From Eisenbergiella tayi (GTDB lineage: Bacteria; Bacillota; Clostridia; Lachnospirales; Lachnospiraceae): a stretch of 64,000 bases of DNA. The notes beneath the pieces were generated by a model that saw nothing but the letters and a program-made list of their open reading frames with translations, had not been told where the DNA came from and searched no databases. Shown in pieces: positions 26,216 to 34,308 of the stretch. The translations under genes and the position numbers were made by a program. The stretch lies in assembly GCF_001881565.1 (NCBI RefSeq), contig NZ_MPDJ01000001.1:1255234-1319233 (forward strand), in the 5' to 3' direction. How positions within the stretch are numbered: the stretch's first letter is position 1; the number at the start of each line of letters is the position of its first letter.

Positions 26216-26601
26216 TGCATATCCTCCCTGCACTTTTCCCAGAATGACTGCAGCTGCTCGATCTCCTCCGTTTCCAGCTTCTCGGGGCCGATCAGCGACG
26301 CCAGCAGATCTTTTACGTTTCCGTCAAATACTTCCTCTACAAAATTCCTGGCCTGCCCGGAAAGATATTCCTCTTTGGTTATGGCCGCCCTGTATTCACA
26401 GTTTTTCCCCTGCCGTACGCCGAGAAGCAATCCCTTTTCCATAAGGCGGGTAAGGAAGGTCCTCACCGTCGTCCGTTTCCATTCACGGCCCGCTTCCGCC
26501 ACGGCCTCCAGCAGCTCCGATATATAGATACGGCCTCCGTTATCCCAAATAATTTCCATTATCTCTTTTTCCGAGTCCGACATCAGCTGTATTGGTTCCA
26601 T
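26212..26601 (-). CDS. BlaI/MecI/CopY-family repressor
   Basis: Winged-helix repressor of 129 residues with the typical SDSEKEIMEIIWDNGG start, recognition helix region EWKRTTVRTFLTRLMEKGLL and wing CEYRAAITKEEYL. The C-terminal dimerisation helices hold the site usually cut by the M56 partner. The ribosome binding site is AAAGGAGG. It heads a two-gene operon with the M56 protease. Two TACA-N3-TGTA operators lie in its promoter, so it should repress itself. Confidence 0.94.
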   Translation of the reverse strand: MEPIQLMSDSEKEIMEIIWDNGGRIYISELLEAVAEAGREWKRTTVRTFLTRLMEKGLLLGVRQGKNCEYRAAITKEEYLSGQARNFVEEVFDGNVKDLLASLIGPEKLETEEIEQLQSFWEKCREDMQ

Positions 26602-26617
26602 AATGACCTCCTTTTAT

Positions 26618-26666
26618 TACATCTTGTAGTCATTTATAGTATTACACAGTGTAGTCATAATGTCAA
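26618..26666 (-). promoter_or_regulatory. BlaI-type promoter with two operators
   Basis: Two copies of ATTACA-N3-TGTAGTCAT, with palindromic cores TACATCTTGTA (26618-26628) and TACACAGTGTA (26643-26653), lie 25 bp apart between the start codon and a TTGACA -35 box (26661-26666). TACA/TGTA half-sites are the known BlaI/MecI operator core. One operator overlaps the -10 region and the other the early transcript. Confidence 0.8.
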
Positions 26667-26722
26667 CGGGAAAAATACACATTCCGTAAATGCTGTTTTT
26701 CGTATCCTGCAAGCCCTCTGCT

Positions 26723-26841
26723 GCCATGTCCCAACACCCGGCATTTTCGGCTCCCCAAAAACCGCAATCCTGTACGCACAGGGGCTTCAGGGAGTCAGGC
26801 GGCCGGAAAATGCCGTTCCAAAAGGCAGGTTCAGGCATGGC
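26723..26841. repeat. Possible decayed palindromic element
   Basis: Nested inverted segments GCCATG/CATGGC (26723, 26836) and CGGCATTTTC/GAAAATGCCG (26739, 26806) flank about 57 nt containing CCAAAAACCGCAATCC, which faintly recalls the core of the giant palindromes. The arms are much less perfect. The remaining spacer 26667-26940 shows no gene. Confidence 0.35.
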
Positions 26842-26940
26842 ATCCTGTCTTTTAAAACCACAGGGTCGTAAAAAGAAATATTTATTAGCGTATTAACATT
26901 TTTCTCCATTGATTTTTTACTTAAATTTTCAAAAAAACTC

Positions 26941-26969
26941 TTGACAGTTTCTTAAAAGAAGGGTACTAT
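26941..26969 (+). promoter_or_regulatory. Cold-shock gene promoter
   Basis: TTGACA (26941-26946) and TACTAT (26964-26969) with a 17-bp spacer. The transcript should begin near 26976, giving a leader of about 130 nt. Confidence 0.8.
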
Positions 26970-26998
26970 GATGCTGTATTCCAAACGATTCAATGATT

Positions 26999-27058
26999 TC
27001 ACATATTTTTGTAAATCCTTGGCACGTTCGAAGATTTACAAAAATATGTGATTTTTTT
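26999..27058 (+). promoter_or_regulatory. Leader hairpin with T tract (attenuator) upstream of csp
   Basis: Arms 26999-27017 and 27033-27051 are perfect 19-bp complements around a 15-nt loop, followed at once by TTTTTTT. This is a full intrinsic terminator inside the csp leader. A competing pairing is possible between ACATATT (27001) and AATATGT (about 27072). It may be a temperature-dependent attenuator. Confidence 0.75.
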
Positions 27059-27107
27059 GTATTTCGCCCCGAATATGTAAAAATTTTTAAATGAGGAGGT
27101 ACCACTA

Positions 27108-27320
27108 ATGAGCAACGGTACAGTAAAATGGTTTAACGCAGAAAAAGGCTATGGTTTCATCACCAACGCAGACAACGGAGAAGATGTATTCGTACATTAT
27201 TCTTCTATCCAGACTGATGGATTCAAGACATTACAGGAAGGTCAGGCTGTAACATTTGATACAGAAGCTGATCCCAGAGACAGCAAGAAGGTTCGCGCTG
27301 TCAATGTTATTCCCCAGTAA
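27108..27320 (+). CDS. csp: Cold-shock protein, CspA family
   Basis: RNA/ssDNA-binding protein that melts mRNA structure at low temperature or during growth. The 70 residues form a single five-stranded OB fold with RNP1 (KGYGFI) and RNP2 (VFVHYS). The ribosome binding site GAGGAGG precedes the ATG. The gene has a strong promoter, a leader containing a perfect terminator hairpin, and its own downstream terminator, so it is monocistronic. Confidence 0.97.
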   Translation: MSNGTVKWFNAEKGYGFITNADNGEDVFVHYSSIQTDGFKTLQEGQAVTFDTEADPRDSKKVRAVNVIPQ

Positions 27321-27340
27321 TCTGAAATAACGTTAAATCA

Positions 27341-27380
27341 AAAGAAGCGCCTGTATCTTCTGCAGACGCTTCTTTTTTTT
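27341..27380 (+). terminator. Terminator of csp
   Basis: AGAAGCG and CGCTTCT pair across a 19-nt loop, followed by TTTTTTT. Confidence 0.88.
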
Positions 27381-27390
27381 ATGTGATTTA

Positions 27391-27676
27391 TAACCGTACA
27401 GATCCCCTCTCCGTCCCTTGAGATCCGGTTTCCCGCCCCGGCCAGTGACTTCTTTGCGCTGCCGGCCCAGGACATGCAGAGGTCCTTAGAGGGGACGCTT
27501 TCGCGCGGATAAACACGCAGCGGTACTAAGGTTGCAAAGGACGCAACCTAAGGACCGGCGAGTTTATAACGCCCCTTACAGGATCCTCTGCATGTCCTGG
27601 GCCGGCAGCGCAAAGAAGTCACTGGCCGGGGCGGGAAACCGGATCTCAAGGGACGGAGAGGGGATTTGTATGGTTA
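27391..27676 (-). repeat. Giant palindromic element, copy B (286 bp)
   Basis: Arms 27402-27481 and the segment ending near 27665 are perfect reverse complements over about 80 bp, the most perfect of the four copies. Imperfect pairing extends out to TAACC/GGTTA. The core, read on the minus strand, has CGCCGGTCCTTAGGTTGC and GCAACCTTAGTACCGCTGCG, followed by a GCGAAAGC mini-hairpin (subtype II). It lies between the csp terminator and the GH38 gene, filling almost the whole 413-bp spacer. Confidence 0.9.
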
Positions 27677-27733
27677 CAGTGATTTTATAAATACGGCAGG
27701 CCGCTGAAAATGGCCTGCCGTAATATATTTCTT

Positions 27734-30439
27734 TTATTCTTTATCCAGGCCCGCTGTATAAATACCGCAGCCCCTCACCTCTGTTTCTCCGCCTTCCTGA
27801 TATTCCCTCTTTTCTCCCAGCACATTGGAGCGGTATATCCTCTTATCCGTCTGAAGTACCAGCTTATCCGATTCTTCGGAGGCATTGAATACCCGGAATA
27901 TAAAGTCCCCTGTCTCCTCCTGCACCTTCCATGCGGTCCAAAGCAGGGTATTTGCGCTCCATTCCAGGAATGTGTAATGCTCCGGTATATTTCCTTCCCC
28001 TGTCTCCGCTTTTGCAGCCCACAGCTCAGATGTGAAAGCATAGGCTTCTTCATAGGAACGGTACAGGGCATTTCCTTCTCCATGGGGAATCAGGCAGAAT
28101 TCCTTTTTCTGCCTTCCCAGGCACTGCGCCTGGGGCGTCGGGAAATCTCCCCAGTCTCCCAGCTCACGGACGCCTCTGTGAAGGGTCAGCGCTATGGTAT
28201 TTTCCTGTTCCGGAAGAATTTCATACTCGTTTAGGCCTTTATTGGCTATTGTCATTCCGCCTCTGTCCTCATGAACATTGACAAACAGCTGCTGGTGCTG
28301 GGCGTTGCAGGGATTTTCCCATACCGGGGACACAGAATTGCTCCGCTTTGCCACCTCAAAAATGGAATCCGCATAATGCCATTGGGTGTCCAGCCCGGTT
28401 TTTACCAGCGCACGGAGTCTGTGATCCAGCGCCTGGTTATCAAATTCCACCTCTACCTTCAGGCCTTTGCCCACCCGCTCCAGCACATAAGTGACTGCCA
28501 CGGTCATGAAAAGTGTTTCCTTGCTGCTGCCGGCTTTCCTGTTTTTAAATTCCACCAGATCCCTTATTTCCTCTGCCAGTCTTTCATCCGCGGAAACAGG
28601 AATTTCCATGGTTATTTCAGCCCGTATGGCGGCCCGCAGCGGCGTATCCTCCACCCTGCTGATCACCGCTTCCGCATTTCTGCTGAGAACAGGGGCTTCT
28701 CCCACCGGCTTAAAGTAGATATACTCATTGCCGATATCCCTGGTATCCTCCAGCATTACCGCCTCACGGTAAACAATACCGCTCTCCTTATGTGTGATAT
28801 CCACGGTTCCGTTATCATTCACATGGCAGGAAAGCCACCTGTTTTCCATCGTGTTTTCTGAAATAAAAAGGGAGTCCCCGTTTTCTTTTTCCCCTTCTTC
28901 CTCCACAGGAAGCAGGCAGTAGGTATCCATGGTAAAAGGCGCCATTTCTTCGATTTCCAGAGTCACCCTGACTCTGCGTCCGAAGTAAGCATTCCGGAAG
29001 CGATCCTTGGGAAGATCATAGCCGAAAGCATAGGGCAGCTCCTCCACCCTGCCGGGAACCGTATTCCCTTCTCTGTCCACAATACGATAGGCAGGAAGTT
29101 TTTCCGTTTTGGCCTTCTCCAGACAGGCATCTACCGTACTTCCCTTGAAAGGATATTTTTTTACGGTAAGAACTGCCTCCGCCACCTGGCTTTTCCGGTA
29201 ACCGGTAGGATTTACCACCAGGAAAGGAACCGCTTCTTCGTCCATTTCACGGAATTTCCGGCAGTCCATATGCGCTGCCAGATAAGCAAGGCTTTCCTCG
29301 ATGATATGAAGGGCAACCTGCTCCGCCTTCTCAAAACGGGTAACCATTTCCCTGTGTACCGCATCCACGCTGCAGCCGCAGATACTGTCATGAGGATGGT
29401 TCTGCATCAGCGTTTTCCAGCCGTAGGCCAGCAGATCATGAGGGTATTCCTTTCCCCATTCATAAGCCATGGCCGCCAGCGGCTCCGCAGCACGGACAAA
29501 AAGGGCTTCGCAGCGGGCATTCATCTGTTTCAGATAAATCCGGGCCGACGCCGTATTCGCCAGAGTGTACCAGCCGTCGGTCTCCTGGCTGCGCAGTTCT
29601 CCCTTAATCACAGCGAGATCCTCTTTGTGCTCTTCCTTCAGGCACCGGCAATAGTCCGTAAAATTGGAATGGATAAAGGTGATATCGGGAAAAAGATCTG
29701 CCGCTGTCCTGAGGGCCTGGGACAAATCCGTCTGTACCGGCTGGTGATCACAGCCGTTCATGAACAGAAGATGATCCGTAGAGGCAAATTTCATGGCCCC
29801 CGCCAGCTTTTCCTCCCAGTATTTCCGCGCCTCTTCCGGTTCGGCAGGCACCTCCATGCCGTTATTATACCAATTGGCAAACAGCACTCCCAGAATCCGG
29901 GATCCATCCGGGGATTCCCAGAACATTTCCGAATATTGTGAGGTAAAATTATCATTTTCCGCCACTTCGTTGTTAAAGCCGGTAGGCTTCACTCCCCTTC
30001 CGAATGCGGCACAGTCGATTCCCGCATCCAGGAGTATCTGGGGCGCCTGTCCCATGTTGCCGAAGGAATCGGGGAAATACCCCACCTTACTCACGTTTCC
30101 GTACCTGGCGGCTTCCCTCATACCGGTTTCCATGTTACGGAGGTTGGATTCGCTTCCTGTCAGCCATTCATCCTGCAGGATATACCAGGGACCGATATAC
30201 AGCCTTTTTTCCTTTACCAGCTTTTCCACCAGTTCTTTCTTCTCGGGCCTCACCTGGAGATAATCATCCAGCATAATCGTCTGTCCGTCCAGATGAAAGC
30301 TTTTGAAGTCCGGATCCCTCTCCATGGTATCCAGAAGCCTGTCCATAAATTCCACTTCCAGGCAATGGTGCTTCTCATACGGCAGGTACCATTCCCTGTC
30401 CCAATGGGAATGAGAAATCACGTGCGCTTGTTTTTTCAT
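27734..30439 (-). CDS. GH38 alpha-mannosidase
   Basis: Cytoplasmic retaining alpha-mannosidase of 901 residues. The metal-binding start HVISHSHWDREWYLPYE is typical of bacterial GH38 (MngB/YbgG-like). GYFPDSFGN contains the nucleophile Asp, and HPHDSICGCSVD supplies further zinc ligands. A central helical domain and C-terminal beta domains follow. The ribosome binding site is AAAGGAGAGC. It lies alone, with no mannoside-specific transporter next to it. Likely substrates are mannosyl-oligosaccharides imported from host N-glycans or yeast mannan. Confidence 0.94.
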   Translation of the reverse strand: MKKQAHVISHSHWDREWYLPYEKHHCLEVEFMDRLLDTMERDPDFKSFHLDGQTIMLDDYLQVRPEKKELVEKLVKEKRLYIGPWYILQDEWLTGSESNLRNMETGMREAARYGNVSKVGYFPDSFGNMGQAPQILLDAGIDCAAFGRGVKPTGFNNEVAENDNFTSQYSEMFWESPDGSRILGVLFANWYNNGMEVPAEPEEARKYWEEKLAGAMKFASTDHLLFMNGCDHQPVQTDLSQALRTAADLFPDITFIHSNFTDYCRCLKEEHKEDLAVIKGELRSQETDGWYTLANTASARIYLKQMNARCEALFVRAAEPLAAMAYEWGKEYPHDLLAYGWKTLMQNHPHDSICGCSVDAVHREMVTRFEKAEQVALHIIEESLAYLAAHMDCRKFREMDEEAVPFLVVNPTGYRKSQVAEAVLTVKKYPFKGSTVDACLEKAKTEKLPAYRIVDREGNTVPGRVEELPYAFGYDLPKDRFRNAYFGRRVRVTLEIEEMAPFTMDTYCLLPVEEEGEKENGDSLFISENTMENRWLSCHVNDNGTVDITHKESGIVYREAVMLEDTRDIGNEYIYFKPVGEAPVLSRNAEAVISRVEDTPLRAAIRAEITMEIPVSADERLAEEIRDLVEFKNRKAGSSKETLFMTVAVTYVLERVGKGLKVEVEFDNQALDHRLRALVKTGLDTQWHYADSIFEVAKRSNSVSPVWENPCNAQHQQLFVNVHEDRGGMTIANKGLNEYEILPEQENTIALTLHRGVRELGDWGDFPTPQAQCLGRQKKEFCLIPHGEGNALYRSYEEAYAFTSELWAAKAETGEGNIPEHYTFLEWSANTLLWTAWKVQEETGDFIFRVFNASEESDKLVLQTDKRIYRSNVLGEKREYQEGGETEVRGCGIYTAGLDKE

Positions 30440-30624
30440 TTTCCCGCTCTCCTTTACTTTGCTCTGCCCATAAATCTTCGTGTTCTCTTATTCTTGTCTT
30501 CCATTCACACTTCGGAATCATTATAACGGATCAGCCGAAAAAAATCTTCCGTAAAAGGTTAGATTTATTCTAACGTTTTTATACCCTTCAGCAGTCCGGA
30601 CAGGCCTGAACCGTTACCCGCCTT

Positions 30625-32169
30625 TCAGCCCTTCACTTCACCATACCACAGAATCTCCCACCATTTACGCTTTTTCCTGCTCCTTAGGCTCTCCAGGGTG
30701 CCTGCCACCGGCAGTAAGAGGATCACTTCCCTTCCGTCCCCGGAAAAGTCCATACGGCCTCCGTGGGTGTTAACTATCTGCTTCACTATACGCAGCCCCA
30801 TTATGTGGGGTTTTTCCATAATATGCGGCTTTTCCATAACGCGGGACTTTTCCATAACACGGGGCTTTCCCGTCATGCGGCCCGTCTCCTGCTCCTGAAC
30901 ATCCCGGTATCCCAGATCCTGTGTAAGAAGCTCACGGATTTCAGGCGGAATCCCTTTCCCATTGTCCTTCACCCCGATGCGGCACAGGGAAAGCCCGTTT
31001 TCGGCAATCAGTTCCCCGCTCATTTCTATACGGCATGAACGGTTATGCCGGACACTGTTTCCGATAAGATTATTCAAAGCTCTGGATAGCAGGCCGATAT
31101 CCCCCTGCATGACCACGCTCTCCAGTTCCTCCCGGATGGAAACCTCCAGTTCATATTCCTCATCAAACCCTCCGTTCAGCCAGGAAACCGCCACGGAGCG
31201 CAGCAGGGCCGCAGGCACATACTCTTCCATACGAAGGGGCTGCATCTGATATTCCAGCTTGGAGGTAAGATTCAGATCCTCTATCAGGTTTTTTATTTTC
31301 AGGCTCTGTTCCTTAATAATTCCGGCCTGCCTCCTGTCCTCCTCAGAAAGAGACTCCTTATTTTCCAGATTATCCGCATATCCCATCACCATGGAAAGCG
31401 GTGTGCGGATATCATGGGACACGCCGGAAATCCATTCGGTACGGGCTGTGTCCCTCTGCTCCAGATTCCATCTCTGCCTGTCCAGGACTGCGGCGGCCTG
31501 GTTCAGCTTTTTCCCCAGCTCTCCCGTCAGCCCCTGCTCCGGAACCAGCACCCGTTTTCCTGATATCAGCCCGTCGATGCCTGACGCCACCGGCCTCAGA
31601 GATGAATAAAGGCGGTAACCCGACAGAACCGCAAGAATAAGCACCATAAAAAGATTGGCAAGAACCATCACGATAAGAAAAAACGGCAGCTTCCGTATGG
31701 ATGACAGAGACATCTCCATCATATACTTGGACACAACACCCTTGGATTCCCCTATGACAAGGAGCCCTTCCTCACAATTCCACACCCGCACCGGATAATC
31801 CTTCAGATACCAGCGTGAAAAGGACGCCACCTCTCCCAAAGTAAAATGTACCGGAATTTCCTCCGGCACCTGCCAGTTCCAGATCCTGTTTCCCGAATCA
31901 TTCAGCAGAAAAGCGAACGCCGCTCCCGTATCCTCCAGAAGCTTATAGCCTTCTTCTTCCAGATACGGCGTCCCGTCCCTTTCCCTGTTCATATGGGAAC
32001 TGACCTCCATGAGCCGCCGCCTTCCCACGCTGTCCGGGTTTTCCCGGTTCTGGGAGGCGAAATAGGTTCCCACCATCATCATCACACACATATTGACAAG
32101 GATAACCACGGCGGCTATCCATCCGGCGGATAAAATATACCGCCGGTATATTTTAAATAAGCTTTTCAT
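30625..32169 (-). CDS. Sensor histidine kinase with repeat in the ATP lid
   Basis: Two membrane helices (about 12-35 and 165-188) enclose an extracellular sensor domain of about 125 residues, followed by a HAMP-like linker. The HisKA domain has GVSHDIRTPLSMVMGYADNL (phospho-His near residue 255). HATPase_c follows with N box NLIGNSVRHN, G1 DNGKGIP and G2 MGLRIVKQI. Between G1 and G2 lie four MEKPHIM-like copies of an 18-bp repeat. ATG 32169 overlaps the regulator stop by 4 bp, after AAAGGAG. It pairs with the OmpR-type regulator and faces a LanFEG-like transporter, so peptide-antibiotic sensing is likely. Confidence 0.88.
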   Translation of the reverse strand: MKSLFKIYRRYILSAGWIAAVVILVNMCVMMMVGTYFASQNRENPDSVGRRRLMEVSSHMNRERDGTPYLEEEGYKLLEDTGAAFAFLLNDSGNRIWNWQVPEEIPVHFTLGEVASFSRWYLKDYPVRVWNCEEGLLVIGESKGVVSKYMMEMSLSSIRKLPFFLIVMVLANLFMVLILAVLSGYRLYSSLRPVASGIDGLISGKRVLVPEQGLTGELGKKLNQAAAVLDRQRWNLEQRDTARTEWISGVSHDIRTPLSMVMGYADNLENKESLSEEDRRQAGIIKEQSLKIKNLIEDLNLTSKLEYQMQPLRMEEYVPAALLRSVAVSWLNGGFDEEYELEVSIREELESVVMQGDIGLLSRALNNLIGNSVRHNRSCRIEMSGELIAENGLSLCRIGVKDNGKGIPPEIRELLTQDLGYRDVQEQETGRMTGKPRVMEKSRVMEKPHIMEKPHIMGLRIVKQIVNTHGGRMDFSGDGREVILLLPVAGTLESLRSRKKRKWWEILWYGEVKG

Positions 32170-32897
32170 GATCCCTGCTCCTTTGCCAGACGATACCCCA
32201 GCCCTCTCACTGTCAGAAGCCATTCCGGCGACGACGGGTTCTCTTCTATTTTTTCCCGCAGCCTCCGGATATGAACCATCAGCGTATTTTCATATCCATA
32301 ATACTCATCTCCCCAAACGGTATTGCAAAGGATGTCAAAAGTAACGATATTTCCCCTGTTCTCATACAGCTTCTTCAGAATAGCCAGCTCCTTTGCCGTA
32401 AGCTGCAGGCTCTCCTTCCCGTCAGACACGGTACCCGCATTGAAATCCACCTTTTTCTTTCCCAGCTGCAGTATCCCGTCCTCTCCCTGCCGCATTGCCC
32501 TTCCCGGCGGGAAGTACGTCCTTTTCAAAACCGCCGTCACCCGGAGAATCAGTTCCTTCGGCAGAAACGGCTTTGTCATATAATCATCCGCCCCCAGGCC
32601 AAGTCCCAGAAGCCGGTCATTATCCTCATCCCTGGCAGACAGAAAAAGCACTGGTACCATGGAAACCATGCGTATTCTCTGCATCAGGGAAAAACCGTCG
32701 CCGTCAGGCAGGTTAATATCCAGAATAACCAGATCCGGTTCCTTATTTCCCATCTGAAAATAAAGAAAGGCTTCCTCACAGCTTCCTGCCGACTCCACAT
32801 TCCGGAACCCTTCTCTGCAAAGCATATCCGTAAGCATCCTGCATAAGTCTTCATTATCATCCACCAGCAGCAGGCTGCTGTCATATATCGTATTCAT
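32166..32897 (-). CDS. OmpR-family response regulator
   Basis: Two-domain DNA-binding regulator of 243 residues. The receiver has acidic residues D13 and D14, phospho-acceptor D60 (VILDINLPDGDGF), and K109 (MTKPF). The winged helix at the C-terminus has LTAKELAILKKLYENRGNIV and TLMVHIRRLREKI. The ribosome binding site is AAAAGGAG. It is first in the operon with the sensor kinase and is transcribed away from the ABC transporter at 33394, which is the probable target, comparable to CprR-CprABC of Clostridioides difficile. Confidence 0.93.
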   Translation of the reverse strand: MNTIYDSSLLLVDDNEDLCRMLTDMLCREGFRNVESAGSCEEAFLYFQMGNKEPDLVILDINLPDGDGFSLMQRIRMVSMVPVLFLSARDEDNDRLLGLGLGADDYMTKPFLPKELILRVTAVLKRTYFPPGRAMRQGEDGILQLGKKKVDFNAGTVSDGKESLQLTAKELAILKKLYENRGNIVTFDILCNTVWGDEYYGYENTLMVHIRRLREKIEENPSSPEWLLTVRGLGYRLAKEQGS

Positions 32898-32937
32898 ACA
32901 GTACTCCTTTTCTGAACTTTCCCGGATCTTCCGTCCT

Positions 32938-33220
32938 GTTACTATTCACGGTTCCTGTGCCGTCGGTCTTAGGATTCCGTCCGCCCGGTATTCCCTGTCC
33001 TGTCCTGCGTACCGCAGTTCTGCAAGGATTCCTGTATGGGCCGTATAAATACGCCGGTCCTTAGGCTGCGTATTTTGCTGCCTTAGTACCGCTGCGTATT
33101 TATCCGAGCGGAAGCGTGCCCTGACAGGAACCTTGCAGAACTACGGTACGCAGGACAGGACAGGGAATACCGGGTGGACGGAATCTTAAGACCGACGGCA
33201 CAGGAACCGTGAATAGTAAC
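32938..33220 (+). repeat. Giant palindromic element, copy C (283 bp)
   Basis: Arms run from GTTACTATTCACGG to CCGTGAATAGTAAC and are complementary over about 95 bp with a few differences, several of which leave G-U pairs in the plus RNA. The core (about 33041-33128) has ATACGCCGGTCCTTAGG and CCTTAGTACCGCTGCGTAT, then a GCGGAAGC mini-hairpin (subtype II). It lies between the divergent regulator and ABC transporter genes, in the sense orientation for the transporter leader. Confidence 0.9.
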
Positions 33221-33393
33221 CCTGTTTTCCATTATATCCGCAAGCTGCCTGTCCTTCCAGAGTTCCGGCAAAAATTTAAGGTAAAAGTAAGGCAGGCTTC
33301 ATGGACGTTTAAGGGGGCTCCTTTATTCTGGGTACAAGAAAGAAATTGCATCACACAAACACGGCGCCAAACGCCGGAGAAATGGAGAAAATT

Positions 33394-34308
33394 ATGGCAC
33401 TGGCAGTAAAAACCAATCAGCTCACCAAAACCTACAACAACACCCCCTGCGTAAATAATGTGGATCTGCGGATCCCCGAGGGCAGCATCTACGGCTTTCT
33501 CGGCCCCAACGGCGCAGGAAAAAGCACGACCATGAAAATGATTCTGGGCCTGATCAAATGCAGCGGCGGCACCGTTGAGGTCCTGGGACAGACCATGAAT
33601 GACAAAAACCGCCTGGCAATCCTCCGGGACACAGGCTCGCTCATTGAATCCCCTTCCTATTACGCCCACCTCACGGGACGGGAAAACCTGAAGATCGTAT
33701 GTCTCCTCAAGGGAGTTCCCGAAAAAGAAATCGATGAGGTTCTCCGCATTGTCCGAATGGAGAAACAGCAGAATAAAAAGGCGGGGCATTATTCCCTTGG
33801 CATGAAGCAGCGCCTGGGCCTGGCCTCCGCCCTTCTGGGACGTCCGAAGCTGCTTCTTTTGGATGAACCCACCAACGGCCTGGATCCTGCCGGCATCCAG
33901 GAGATGAGGGAGCTGATTTGTTCTCTCCCCGGCAAATATGGTATGACCGTCATGATATCCAGCCACCTTCTCAGTGAAATCGATCAGATGGCTACCCATA
34001 CGGGCATTATCGACCGGGGCGAACTTATTTTCCAGGACAGCCTCGCTCACCTGTATGAACACAGCCGGAAACAGATACGGCTTCGCACCATGGATAATAA
34101 AGCCGCCTTCCGCTATTTAACCGATCAGAAGGTAACCTGCCGCATAGAAGGGGAATATCTTACCTTCCGTGATATGTCGGATGATAAACTGGCATTTCTC
34201 ATGGCAGGGACTGCGGCCTCCGGCGCCGGTCTTCTCCGGATCCAGGAACAGCAGCAGACCCTGGAGGATATTTTCCTGGATTTAACCGGAAGGAAGGTGA
34301 GCTTATGA
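33394..34308 (+). CDS. ABC transporter ATPase, lantibiotic-immunity (LanF/CprA) type
   Basis: ATPase subunit of a peptide-antibiotic exporter. It has GPNGAGKST (Walker A), the signature YSLGMKQRLGLA, LLLLDEPTNGLDP (Walker B) and the H-loop SSHLLSE. The C-terminal extension is typical for BcrA/LanF proteins. The preferred ATG at 33394 follows GGAG by 6 bases; starts at 33382 and 33346 are weaker. The ATPase stop overlaps the first permease start by 4 bp. It forms an operon with two permeases and is divergent from a two-component system. Confidence 0.93.
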   Translation: MALAVKTNQLTKTYNNTPCVNNVDLRIPEGSIYGFLGPNGAGKSTTMKMILGLIKCSGGTVEVLGQTMNDKNRLAILRDTGSLIESPSYYAHLTGRENLKIVCLLKGVPEKEIDEVLRIVRMEKQQNKKAGHYSLGMKQRLGLASALLGRPKLLLLDEPTNGLDPAGIQEMRELICSLPGKYGMTVMISSHLLSEIDQMATHTGIIDRGELIFQDSLAHLYEHSRKQIRLRTMDNKAAFRYLTDQKVTCRIEGEYLTFRDMSDDKLAFLMAGTAASGAGLLRIQEQQQTLEDIFLDLTGRKVSL

